Assembly (NCBI GenBank): GCA_020284085.1
Contig: JACEVL010000422.1
Span: 1 to 64,000, forward strand
Source of the DNA: Aporrectodea caliginosa
Taxonomy: Eukaryota > Annelida > Clitellata > Crassiclitellata > Lumbricidae
Length of the DNA: 64,000 nt
Direction: 5' to 3'
This document shows, piece by piece, positions 1-20,454 of this stretch (its first letter is position 1; the number at the start of each line of letters is the position of its first letter). The notes beneath the pieces were generated by a model. That model did not search any database, was not told the origin of the DNA, and worked only from the letters and a program-made list of their open reading frames with translations. The translations under genes and the position numbers were made by a program.

Positions 1-155
1 CTAAGTAAGGACTTACTATTAGATCAAACTGAAACCATGCCTTATTAAATTAAAATTTAAAACTTCATTAATTTAAAACTGTAGTGAAAAAGCACTTGCT
101 GGATCATATAGAAAGATTCGTGAACTTTTCAAAATGCAAAAGAATATATACAAAC

Positions 156-3100
156 CGCAGTTATTTTCTTCTCCAGCTTTTCTGCCATATCAGAGTCTTT
201 GGCTCTCATTTTCTCCACTTCTCTCTGAGCTTCATCCCACGCATCCATTATCTAAATTGGAAAAGAAAAAGAACTACATTGATTGACAGAAAAAGCTGCA
301 ACAATGATGACTACATTTGCAATTCAAATGTTCAAAGTACGAGATACTGGTAAGCACAATAACTAGTAAATGACTAAAAGGAAAGCATCACATTTTATTC
401 TAAACCATATCTACTAGGTAATGTGCTGTGCAGTATGCATGAACTATTTCATTATTGACATGATCCTTACAATTGCAATGGAGAAAAGGGCCAACTTGTC
501 GCTTACTAGATCAGCCGTAAATGGTCTTTTTTCGTAATACCGTGATTATTGATTTCTGCATATGCATTCTAATTAATGCATATGCAGCTAAAGACTCGCT
601 GTTTAACTAACTAAGATGATGCATTAAGGCCAAAATAAGGTATCAACGCATTGGGTAGAGACAGGTTAAACATTTAATTGCCGCCAGAAATGATATTTCA
701 TATTTTCTTTAAAAAGTTTATAAATTTTGGGTAAAAAAGACAGAACCTTCCTTAATGTATAAGCTTATTGAAACTGTTAATAAGTCCATTCCCGACAAGT
801 GATCCCTTTTCTTGGCCGTGGTCACATACTGTTATGTTTGTTAGTTAGTTTTCTAGAATTTAATAATGCACATTTCAAGTACTTCACATAAGCGCTGTCT
901 ACACAAACCTAAATGGTGCTTAACTGTCATTAAGAACAGACAGAACATTAATTAGCAAGCAAAACAAAGCCCAGATAATTAGAAGAGTCACCAATGTGGG
1001 TTCATGCACATAGAAATATGTGGTTTTCACCTAATTATCCACCAATTCCAGCCCAATTCGGAGCAGCATCAAACCCAAGTTTAGATTTTTTCCAACTCTA
1101 CTTGGGTCTTTTCAGGTACAGTCATAATTAAACAACAATTCACCACCATGACATCAAAGAGGAAATTGCATTCAGTCGACAACAAAGAATAAATATTTTA
1201 AGTCAAATGCTTTTTATCTCGAGCTTACAAACAAATTATTCGTAAACTCACCTTGGAGATTTCGTCATTGTGTTTCTTCTGTAGCTCTGCTCTGGCTTGC
1301 ACATATCGTGAATGCTCATTCTCTGGCTTATTTCCAAGATCCAGATAAACGTCATCTCCAGGAGAATCCTGACCTGGCTGAGGAGTGGAACTAAACTCAC
1401 TGACCTGGGCTGGAAAGCTGTTGACCACTTCAATAGATACTGAAATTAAAGCACTGAACTGATTGCACTGGTAATTAATCAACAATAATACATAATAACA
1501 ATTAGCAATCAATATTCAATTCATTTATTGTTCAATTCAATTCAATTCATTTATTGATCCCAAGACAAGACAAATACACTTACAAAACAGTAAAGAAAAA
1601 GCATTTTCTGCAATCAAAAGTATAAATACAAAAACTTATATACACAGATTATCAGGGAACAAAAGGCGCACCTGAAGGGACGAGTCCCGCTAAGTAGGGG
1701 CCTAATCATATTAATGTAAGACTGGATAGATAAGTATGCACGTACAAGTGCAAGGACTGTGAGAAAAGGAGCACGGGATCATGTGGCAATATTTAGTATG
1801 TATGTACTAGGGTGGTCCTTATGTGGCATAAAAAACCAAATGGGCACTTTTAAATTTCTTACCCCTGGATATTGTTATATGTAATGAAAAACAAATTAAA
1901 CCCCCAAAAATGTAAAGTTATAATATGATTAAGAGGTGCCACACTCGTCACGAAGTTCTCGTTGGACTCTGCAGAAAATCGACATATTCCCTTTCAGATG
2001 GAAAACAGGCGAATAATGATGTTAGTTATGAGTTAATTTCTCCTGAACTATCTGGAGGTGACAAAGTTGAAAGATTACCAGTGGTTATTTTTGGAGGTGT
2101 TCCCAAGCTGCCAGCAGGAACAGGTGAAGCAATGGCCAAAGCAGTGGTAGACTGCTTGAAAGACTGGACTATCAAAGACTGCGTTTAGGCAATGTCATTT
2201 GATACAACCACTACAGTAGCAATAGTGGCATTAATCTTGTAGCTTGTACACCAATCGAGTTACAGATGGGAAGACACTCCATCTTTCATGTCACCATCAC
2301 ATAATGGAAATTGCTGCAGATAAGGCCTTTATTGCGTGTGACATACAGTCAACTGGTCCTGACATTCTGTTCTTTAAATGTTTCGAGCAACATTGACAAT
2401 TTATAGACACGGAACACCGGGAACAGTACACAACTCTTGGTGATGGCGTGGCAGACAATGAAGATATTATAGTGTTTTGCAAAGAGCAGTTGGTGATAAC
2501 ACAAGCACATGATGACTATCAGGAGCTGCTGGAACTGACAATCATCTACGTCGGTGGCATTCCTTGCAAGAGGAATCTGGTTTATGAAACCAGGAGCACT
2601 CCATCAAGCCAGGTGAATGGCTCGTGTCATCTGTGCAATCAAAATGACGCCCTTTCATGCACAGTTTGTCAAGATTAAACGTGAGAAAGCTGGTATACAG
2701 AAATTTGCTATCTTTGCCTCCAAGGTTTATGTCCGCTACTGGTTTTAGCTCTGCTTATAGCTGCAGCTCTTGCAAGCAACTTGGCATTCCTCATCAAGCT
2801 TCTTAATTATGGAATCAAAGCTGTCTCTAAAGCGGCTAGCAGCGCCTTTTAAAGACACCTTTTATCATTTCATTTTTGATCCTGACGTCTCTGTTGCAGT
2901 CAAGCGTGAGTTGGTGAAGGTCTTGGAAACACAAGAGCACCCTCCAAAACGGATAAGGCTAATTGTTGAAGTTGCTGCAACACGCTTCTCAGCGAATTTC
3001 CCCCCCCCCGACATTTCCCCCGGACTGTTTCTAACTTCGTGACCAAATCTTCATGTAGTTTCTTTGAAGTGTCGAGTCTTCCAACAGAGTTTCTGATAGT

Positions 3101-6100
3101 TGATCCACTCGAATGGGAAAAGCCACCTGACTACCAAGGTGCCATTGAGTTTGTTCAAACAATGAAGGTCGTTAACGACTGTGCGAAAGGGGAGATGCAC
3201 TTGTGCAGAATTTCAATAGTATTCTCACAAAGAATGAGGACCTAAAAACAATTCCTACTGCAGTTGTGGAGCAACATCAGCAAAAGTATCCATATGCACC
3301 GAAGCAGACAGTAACTAAGAACTGACGACCGTAGCAAATATTAACGAGTTGTTAAATCTATCTGTAAAATTGTTTATAATTTATTTTGTATGTAATCAGT
3401 TAGGGAGTCTACAGTTTCCTGCTATCATAAATACCTAATTACCTAATACCTGTTAAGAACAGTATTTGTTACAAGGTATGTGACTTTTCTTGCAAAAAAA
3501 GTTAACAGTGAATGTGACTTTTTCTTACATTCAACAGTTACTTACAACTAGTAGCTTGTGGCACCTTTTCAAAACACCCAATAATTCCCCAAAAAATTGT
3601 ATATCATTTCTTAACACAAAGAACAATATTGAGGGGTAAGACTTCCAAATTTTCAACTTTCATTTTAAGGACCACCCTAGTATGTACGAAAGAAGATTCA
3701 CTGATAGGCACTATACGGGGCGGCAGAAGAAATGGATAGGACACATCTTAAGGAGCGACACCCTACTAAGAGACATCATCGAGGGAAGAATGGAGGGGAA
3801 AAAGATGAGAGGTAGGCCAAGAACAATGCTACTGGACTGGATGTTGGCAGAGGAGGGATACAGCGGACTGAAAAGAGAAGCAGAGAACAGAGAAAAATGG
3901 CGTCGTTGGACATATGAACCTGCCTGAGGGCAGAGAACGTGAAGAAGAAATGTACGAGTAAGTCTTTTGAAGTAAGATAGATTAGTAACACCTTGGATAT
4001 CCCTAGGTAAATTGTTCCAAGTGAGGGGACCCTGGTACTGCATTGTGAATTTACGGGTGTTGGTTCTAGCATATGTAGACATATAAGTTCGATTACTTCT
4101 AGTAGCTATAGATTTCGTGACAGGAGTAAAAAAGGATAGAAAAGCAGCAGGTAAGAGATTATTGTCATACTGGTACATAAATTCACATGTTTGCACGTAT
4201 CTAATTTGGTCAATATTTAAAATCTTAAGATCATAGAAAAGTGGTTTGGTGTGAGAATTGAATGAGGATTTGGTTATGATTCGTATGGCTTTTTTCTGCA
4301 ATAGTTTTAATTTAGTTAGATGAGCTGGGTAAGTAGAGGACCAGATGAAATTACAATATGTTAGGTAAGGTTGAATTAGAGCAAAGTATAGGTTCTTCAA
4401 AACTAAGGGGGGAGTAAGTGGGAAATTCTTCTTATTATACCAATATTTTTCATAATTTTTTTCGATATTTCATGGGTATGTAATTGCTTGATCAGTCAAT
4501 AATAATACATAATAACAATTAGTAATCAATAATAAATAATAATATATAATAACAATCAGTAATCAATAATAATACATAATAATAATAATTAATCAATAAT
4601 AATACATAATAACAATTAGTAATCAATAATAAATAATAATATATAATAACAATCAGTAATCAATAATAATACATAATAATAATAATTAATCAATAATAAT
4701 ACATAATAACAATTAGTAGTCAATAATAAATAATGACATATGATAACAATCAGTAATCGATAATCAATAATAATTATAATAAATTAGCAAACCCTATGGT
4801 GCTTACGTCTAATGCACATAGCATAGTATGACAGGGCATGAAAGACCAAATGTAGTCAGGTCAATAACAGAAAGAAAGAAAGTTCAGATATTACATTAAT
4901 TCAGGGCAACTTTGTATTCAATTTTTATTTTTAAATATTTCATTATTTCACACAATTTCAGTGCAATCCTTCAAAGGGAGTTATAAAATTTGTCCAGAGA
5001 CTATTAATGACATCTGGAATGGCTGCAGCTCATCCGGTTAAATTATATTGATGCTTTAAAATATGATTAATGAAGAATACTTTACCATCACCGGATGGAC
5101 AGCAGACATACTGCACTCCGCTGAATTTGCCGATGTCACAAGGCTGCATAATGGCAAACCAGCTGGTTTCCATTCCGTGTTTGGCACACGATCTAGACGC
5201 CACACTCTTCCATACAGTCGACATCTTGCATTCAGTTGATCTAATTGCTTGATCAGTCAAACAATGATCTGGCACTACAGGACTGACTATAACGAACGGA
5301 CCAACTGCAAAAAAACAAAATCACAACTGAAAGAGATTGAACTCATGAACTATTAGTATAAGTCCTGATCAACTACTGAAGTGTCATCTATTCTCTTTGG
5401 GAGAACTGGGCCTTTGAATGCATGCTTCATGCAGGCAGCTGCTAGACATGTTGGGGAATTTTAAAATTTGACAATATCTCACATTTTGTTTGCAATGTAT
5501 CGTATCGTATCTGATCATTTATATCTGATCATTTATAAAGCACCTCTTACAGTACAAGGCAAACTATTCAGAGGTGCACTCAAGCATGACAGCCCTGGGG
5601 AAATAAGAAAGACTTCAAGCAGCGGAGGGATGAGAGAGGGACTTCAACCAAAATCTTACTACGGATTGAGAGGGTGTCATTCAACACAGATGGGCTCACA
5701 ATGGCAAAGTAAGTAAAAAAGTAAGTAAGAATATTCTTTATTTGACTACCAGCAAACGCATGGTGTTGGGCCAAGGCAGTCCTTAGCAGCCAATTTCCGA
5801 GCACACAAATTCAAGATTTTGAACTGGGTTGGCACTGCTAACTAGGGAATATCTCTGGCTAGTTATGTTTTACATAAATATCAGGTTTGGCTGGCTGAAG
5901 AAATCTTCGTTCCACTGCTAAGAACTAACTAGTCAGTTGTTCCTTAATCTCACAATTCAACAATGCAGCATTGCACTCTTTCAATGATTGGGCCATCCAC
6001 ATGGAATAGCCTCCTTTTAGATCTGCATGTTGTCTTAACTAGAAAAGCTGCATGTATTTTCTACAAACACAACTGTTCCTTTCCACCAAGGCTGGGCTTG

Positions 6101-9100
6101 TAGCGACTCTGAGTCGCTTGGAAAGGTGCTATATCTTGAAAAGGTGCTAAATAAATGCTCTGAATGAATGAACGAATAATAGAATGTTGTAAGTGTAATA
6201 GTAATTGTAATCGGACTTTTATAAAGCACCACTTCAAGAAAAAACTCATCAGTGGTGCTCACAACCTGAACCAGTGGAATTACTGTCTGTTCTCAGGCGC
6301 TTCCAAAACTACATTATCACTGTTTACCACGACTGTTTAATGATGACCTGCATTGGTTTCCCAGTCACTTTCAGTACACTTTTATCATTAAAGTTAAACA
6401 GCAACGTGTATGTATGCATGTTTGTATGCAAGAGCATGTACGAATTATATTTTCTGTAAGTATGTCTAGTTATGCGTGTACCGGTATGTATATACATTTA
6501 TGAGGCACCCGTAATGTACCTCTAAAAGGCACTGGAATGTTATCTAACAAATCCTTATATGCCTCTTGCAGCTACGCTTTATCCAACATGGCATCACAAA
6601 AGCTCTGACTTCAGATTACTAATCTGTGATTTGTATTAAGATTAAAATGGCCTCATCACAGACAGTTCCAAAGTTTGTTTATTTACTATCAGCACTTCAT
6701 CATCATAATCAGTTCCTGATGCCAGCCATTTGGCGGCGATGGGTACGAATAAATTTATCTCCATTGTCCTCTGTCAATTGTCAAGTCCATTGCTCCCCTC
6801 AGTGTTAGTCCAAGTGATGTTATATCCTCATTTATATTATCTATCCAGACTAGTCTTGGTCTGTCTTTGTTTCTTTTTCCTTCGAATCTTGCATGTAGTT
6901 CATTGTGTGGGATTCTGTCAACTGGCATACTCTCGTTCTCTCTACATGTCCCAACCCACAGAGTCTTCAATGAATGAATTTGTCTAGCAAGCGTTTCTTG
7001 GATACCTAATGATTGTATTACTGATTTACTATCAGCACTTGCCAACTGTAAATGTAGGTGAGACTCACCCATGCACTGAAATGGTTGAACCATGAAACTC
7101 TGGTGACAGTTTTCACCCGCAAAATCACACCAGCCTTCGACAACAACTTCTCGGTCAACTTCAACATAGTTTCTGACATCCAGGTCTGGAAACGACTAGA
7201 AGTGTACAATCCAGAACAGAACAAAATTTTACAGTCAAAATTAAAATAATTAAAATGATTTAGACGGATTTCAAAGGATTCTCAGAACCATGGGCGTCCG
7301 CAGGAATTTTTTAGGTAAGACAAAAAATTTAATTGTTGGCATGATGACAAAGGAGAGTGCTGAAAGCAACTATCGCATCACCCTTGGCACTCGCATTTGA
7401 CATGACATGGGGGTCTGTTGTCAGCGTTCTGGGATCCATTTTCAGCTATATCTGAACGTCTATGTCAAAACAAAACTGCTAAAAGTTTCAATGTTTTTAT
7501 ATATTTTAAATATTTCAGGTTATCTTGACTAGCTTGGATAAAACTAAAAATATGAAAAATCATAGCCATTCATTGTTAAATACTAAGATGATAAGTAAAT
7601 TTTGTAAAATATGTGCAAAATCCAGAAGGGCAAATGCCACCCTTCCTCCCTCCAGAATCCCATGCTCAGAACAGCAACATTTGTTTAAGCAGAAAGAAAT
7701 AATTTAAAATATTTACAAGCATTTAAGACGATTCACAGTAAAAATGGAATATACCTAGCAATAGAAACTGATGAGCTCTGTGAATCTTAAGATTTTATTA
7801 CATTATATTCATCAGGTTTATTCTGCTATGGTTAAGTCGAGTTGGAACGATCATACTGCTGTCACAGCAGTGCTAAGAATTGTCAACTTTCATGACACAG
7901 ACTGAACTCTAGCGCCATACCTTTTTGCAGAAAGCGAGTATGTCCTCAGGGTTGGTCACACAGTCAGTTGAATTGTCAGCAGTCCAACCTTGAGCTTTCT
8001 GGAACATGGCTGGTCGGCCACAGTGGAATGCAACCCATGGTTCCAGATCATTTTTGACCTGCAAATTCAAAAGCTAGTGAGAAAGCAAGTAGCCATTACA
8101 TTCACCTGATAGGAGCATTCACTCTGGATCACGTGACAATGTTTACGTAAGTCAAAACAAATGTTAAAATGCCGTCGACTTGTGTGAAAGATTGTATGAA
8201 CAGACATAGAAACGATGAAGAAATTAAATTTTATCGGTTTCCTCTTGGACGAAAGCGAGAGGAGAAGCTGAGTAAATGGGTTACAAGCAGTAAATCGCAA
8301 GGAATGGCGACCGAATGAAGGCACCATTCCTAACGGTTGGCAGCCTGTTAAGCATGCCGATCTGTCCTACTGCTGCTCATTCTACCATCGCCCCGAGGGA
8401 ATGGAAGGCTGAGTCAACCTTATAGGGTCTAGCGTGTATCAAACCTGCATCCTTTTGTTCTTTGTGCCTGTGTATTATCATTCAACCATCACCCTGACCC
8501 ATGTGAGATATCTGATCTAACTCAATCTAATTGAAGAACTTTTACAGCACCACTGTAATATTGCTCAAGGAATGATCAGATGGTCATTAGCAAGCAAAAT
8601 CATTTGATAGCCAAACTTCAGAGCAATTCCAGTCAAAATCCAAGAGGGAAATCCAAGACGACGTTGAATTGGCCTATCGAAGAAATACATGCACAAAAAA
8701 TGAGTTTAAGTCGAGATCAGAAGGCCAGAACAGAGTTTGAAGAGCAACTGTTTGCCAGCAAAGTTCCACAGTCTAGAGCCCACAACAATAAAGGTGTGCC
8801 TACCGTGAGCTGTCCTTGTTCACAGAATAGTCAGATTGATAAAGAAGAAGAAGATTGATAGAAGATCTGGTTGAGCATAAGTAAGTAAGTAAATGCTGGC
8901 AAATGCACAGCGCTGTACATACAAAGTTAATGAAATAGTAGCAGAAAAGTTAGTATATACAAGTCTTTGGAGTCAGCAAAGACTGAGGATAGCAAGGTTG
9001 ACTGTCTTGTATACAATTAGCCCAGTCTTGAAAGTTATTCGCTTTTCTATGGGTGGCCAATGCAAAGATTTTAGGATCAGTGATATAAGTTCATACATTG

Positions 9101-9715
9101 AAGTTTTATAGATAGCTCTGGTCAAGATATTTTGGATTCTTTGAAGCGTAGCACTTGATACTTTACATGTATACAAGTACTTAACGTGTGCATTATTCAA
9201 CACACTTTCGTCCATTTGCCTACATCACATTAATCTGGTTAACAGTCAAGCAATTTCTAATGTACACAGTAGCTAAAATATTACAATAATTATTGAACAC
9301 AATATCATAAAATCTCCATGAACCTGTTTCAAAATTTCAAGTTAAATTGGATCACAGTCACACACCAGCTCAAATTTAAAAAATGCCATTTTTAATAGAC
9401 TTAACAACGAACAAAGAGGCGCACCTGTAGGTAAAATAAAATACGTGGGCTAATACAAAGGTGTGCAAAGAACAACTATTACTTTGGCAGCAAAATTGCT
9501 GTAGTCTGTAGAATAAAGAATACACTTACTTACTTACTTAGGTCTGTAAATATGGAGATGGAGACGGTGGATGTTTTAACCTTGCAGGCCACATATTTAC
9601 ATACAATGCATCACAAGCACTAAAATATAGCACAGAAACACTCACTTACCTTGGCAAATGACAGTCCGATCAGACCCAGAAAAGTTATATAGATAATGCT
9701 TTTATCCGCAAACAT
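156..9715 (-). CDS. APP: Amyloid precursor protein family (APP/APLP-like), 5' part of gene, six exons visible
   Basis: Exons on the minus strand: 9650-9715, 7921-8058, 7069-7195, 5086-5304, 1252-1439, 156-251. All have GT..AG borders and their phases join into one 278-codon frame. Exon 1 gives a 22-residue signal peptide starting [15 protein letters not shown]. Exons 2-3 match the APP growth-factor-like domain (FHCGRP, then [10 protein letters not shown] and PFQCMVGPF), with the cysteines in family order. Exon 4 matches the copper-binding domain and ends GVQYVCCP. Exon 5 has a short linker and then the start of the E2 domain ([16 protein letters not shown]); exon 6 continues E2 ([15 protein letters not shown]). 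In the family this is a type I membrane protein of the secretory pathway and cell surface. The last half (rest of E2, juxtamembrane, transmembrane segment, NPxY tail) lies beyond base 1. No Kunitz domain or acidic stretch is seen, and the copper-ligand histidines are absent. An exon could still hide in the 3.6-kb repeat-rich intron 1440-5085. Confidence 0.86.
1515..1740 (-). mobile_element. LINE 3' end (CR1/L2-like) with AATAAATGAATTGAATT-type tail
   Basis: Read on the minus strand, this stretch ends in a short-period tail made of AATAAATGAA and AATTG units (1515-1556). Such tails are typical of CR1/L2-type LINEs. The body (pieces such as GGGACTCGTCCC and CCTACTTAG) recurs in diverged form near 20530-20580 and partly near 9415-9455. 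It sits in the intron between APP exons 4 and 5. Confidence 0.55.
1808..3679 (+). mobile_element. hAT-type DNA transposon, near full length, transposase decayed
   Basis: Both ends are visible. The terminal inverted repeat is TAGGGTGGTCCTTA (14 bp) at 1808-1821 and in reverse at 3666-3679. A perfect 8-bp target duplication GTATGTAC flanks it at 1800-1807 and 3680-3687. An 8-bp duplication with TA-rich, GGG-containing ends is the signature of the hAT superfamily. The interior holds broken transposase-like frames on the plus strand: 1925-2188, 2448-2678, 2770-3042 and 3039-3245. They line up as successive pieces of one protein ([20 protein letters not shown] early, then [18 protein letters not shown], then [20 protein letters not shown]). 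Frameshifts and stops separate the pieces, so no active transposase is encoded. The element lies in an APP intron. Confidence 0.85.
3688..3940 (+). mobile_element. LINE reverse-transcriptase C-terminal fragment
   Basis: The frame reads [20 protein letters not shown], then [11 protein letters not shown] and [14 protein letters not shown] before a stop near 3927. This is the usual C-terminal end of endonuclease/reverse-transcriptase LINE proteins (H-I-L-R motif, G-R-P-R motif, R-x-x-W end). It is 5'-truncated and abuts the target duplication of the hAT element. Confidence 0.75.
3930..4440 (-). mobile_element. CR1/Jockey-like LINE reverse-transcriptase C-terminal fragment
   Basis: The minus-strand frame starting near 4400 reads [55 protein letters not shown] and [10 protein letters not shown]. 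These are the standard thumb/C-terminal motifs of CR1/Jockey-clade LINEs. It runs tail to tail into the plus-strand LINE fragment at 3688-3940, whose sequence supplies the last part of the open frame. Truncated, and non-functional as it stands. Confidence 0.8.
4483..4780. repeat. AT-rich tandem repeat, about 97-bp period
   Basis: The block is built from AATCAATAATAATACATAATAA-type words. A unit beginning AGTAATCAATAATAAATAA near 4520 recurs near 4617 and, altered, near 4715, giving a period of about 97 bp with shorter internal repeats. One related word also occurs at about 1480-1510. No coding signal. Confidence 0.75.
5480..5770 (-). mobile_element. LINE/SINE 3'-end fragment with AAAGAATATTC tail
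   Basis: Minus-strand features match other repeat ends in the window: a GAGTGCACCTCTGAATAG-like body around 5565-5580, TTTATAAATGATCA near 5520-5535, and an AATAAAGAATATTCTTACTT tail at 5715-5740. It is non-coding. The short open frames here are chance frames in repeat DNA. Confidence 0.5.
6055..6260. repeat. Repeat fragment with GGTGCTATAT / AAAGCACC ends
   Basis: Contains GGAAAGGTGCTATATCTTG and GTGCTAAATAAATG, then short AATGAATGAACGAAT units, then CTTTTATAAAGCACCACTTC in the opposite sense. The pieces match the 3' ends of LINE/SINE copies elsewhere (compare 28600-28620 and 11660-11680). Most likely two 3' ends in opposite orientation. Confidence 0.4.
6333..6400 (+). mobile_element. Short hairpin MITE, about 70 bp, copy 1 of 5
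   Basis: Inverted ends (TTTAATGATGA and TCATTAAAGTTAAA) flank a conserved core GCATTGGTTTCCCAGTCACTT at 6350-6370. Four other copies in the window share the core and arms. In this copy the terminal TTAA is degraded. Confidence 0.7.
6698..7023 (-). mobile_element. 5'-truncated LINE with 17-bp target duplication
   Basis: A perfect 17-bp direct repeat ATTTACTATCAGCACTT flanks it at 6681-6697 and 7024-7040. On the minus strand it encodes a reverse-transcriptase tail ([15 protein letters not shown], then [11 protein letters not shown]) and ends in an ATGATG-type tail next to the left duplication. It inserted only about 28 bp from the splice donor of APP exon 3 (7069), without breaking it. Related copies lie at 18885-19035 and 19205-19345. 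Confidence 0.8.
8169..8400 (+). pseudogene. THAP zinc-finger fragment, probably transposon-derived
   Basis: From 8169 the plus strand reads [18 protein letters not shown], then [20 protein letters not shown]. This has the C-x4-C and F-x-RFP arrangement that opens a THAP domain. The continuation ([11 protein letters not shown]) is in another frame, so a frameshift sits near 8290. No full C2CH set can be formed and no downstream exon is evident. THAP domains occur in host factors and in P-element-like or Kolobok transposases; a decayed transposon piece in an APP intron is the simplest reading. Confidence 0.6.
8878..9225 (-). mobile_element. CR1-like LINE 3' fragment
   Basis: The minus-strand frame from about 9215 reads [37 protein letters not shown] and TGLIVYKT, which is a standard CR1-like reverse-transcriptase segment. 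It ends on the left in a TTACTTACTTAC tail (8879-8893). It lies in APP intron 1. Confidence 0.75.
9395..9545 (+). mobile_element. LINE 3' tail
   Basis: GGCGCACCTGTAGG at 9417-9432 resembles the 1670 and 20540 repeat bodies. The segment ends in AATAAAGAATACACTTACTTACTTACTTA (9513-9541), the tail word shared with other LINE ends in the window. Confidence 0.55.
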
Positions 9716-10446
9716 TTTTACATTCTAGTTGAAGATTTAATTCGATAAATATCGCAGGATTCTTGAACGCTAGATGACGTCCTTCTGCGGAATGCGCCGT
9801 GACTTCCGGAGCGGGGTGTGGATTTTTCATACGGACATTCCTCAGCATCGCAGTCTATTTAATATTATTATCATTTATCACTTCATAATTTTTAAAATAC
9901 CATTCACTGTCTTAGTCAGTACACAGTTGCAAAGAATTTCAGTTTGCAAACTCGCAGCTGCTTCTGCTTCTGTCAACTAAAACCAAAAAGGCAGACTGAC
10001 CAAGACTGGTGACTGACCCAGACTTAACCTATTGGCTAATGACTTCTACTCTTCTACTTCTACCTATAATATGGAACATAATGACGAACTGTGTAGCGTA
10101 ATCATCTTTAATGTTATTACATGCTTGAGTTTTTTTTTACGGTATGCAATAATTGGTTTCAATAAAGAATATTCTTCTTCTTGGTCTCTTACATTGTGGT
10201 TGAAACAGAACAGCTTCGATCTGATTTTTGAATTAGTTTGTGACTTAGCCTTTAGGAGGCTCTAAAGAAAATCGAAGATTACTGGATAATGAATGATTAC
10301 GAATCAATATAATAGGACTAGGCCTATTATTCCTTGCATGGACGGCGTATCAACAGGCTACTCCGAGCATGCTCTGAGCAGTAATGGAATGAGCAAATAC
10401 TTATCCATCACCCAGGGATGAAGGAGGTCAAAGGTGAATAGTTTAA
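9716..10446. promoter_or_regulatory. Shared intergenic region between divergent APP-like and ALDH9 genes
   Basis: The two start codons (9715 minus, 10447 plus) are 731 bp apart and face away from each other, so this gap should hold both promoters. Close to the APP start the DNA is locally GC-rich, with a CRE-like TGACGT at 9775-9780 and an ETS-like ACTTCCGG at 9802-9809. Part of the gap is a LINE 3' tail ending in AATAAAGAATATTC near 10160-10175, so the working promoter DNA is probably the two ends. No TATA box is obvious. This is an inference from arrangement and short motifs. Confidence 0.4.
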
Positions 10447-19798
<9,352 letters not shown>

Positions 19799-20454
19799 CA
19801 CTGTATGCAGAATTACACTCCATCTGCTTAATGTGGGGTACACAACTGTCTAGTAGTGTATGGTAGGCTCAACCCAGGAGCAGGGTTTAAACTGAACTAC
19901 ATCATACGAGTCCACTGACTTGCCACTCGCATGTTGGGGCGAGAAATGCAGTCACTAATGCTTTTTAACCACGATGCCCATCAGTGGAGATGTGCCTACT
20001 AACTGTGAAACATGTGTACAAAGCTTGAACACTGATGAGATGTATGACATTTCTAATTCCATTAATTCTGCTAAAACTTTTATACACAGTATCTAAACCA
20101 TGGCATTCCATAAGTCTCTGCCTCAAAGCTTTATCTGCTCTAATTGCAATTCTGGAATTGCACTCATGTAATAAAATAATGCTAAACAAATTGGTAAACA
20201 TAAATTCAACTAACTTAAAACCACACAAACCACACTGAATGGCATGAACAATTCAGCAGGATACAGAAAAACGAAAAATAATTTACGACAAAGTCAAAAA
20301 CCCACATGGAATGGTTCAACAGAATACATAAACATAAAAAATACTTCTGCAAAGTCAAACATGACATGATGGAACTATAAACATTTGTTGCCAAGTTAAG
20401 CACACTCCCAATTCTGAAAATGACGATCCGACATGTCAGCAATGTTCAGCATAA

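Noticed and set aside
1440..5085. Kunitz inhibitor domain of APP
   Set aside because: No stretch with the six-cysteine Kunitz pattern was found in the intron in the right strand.
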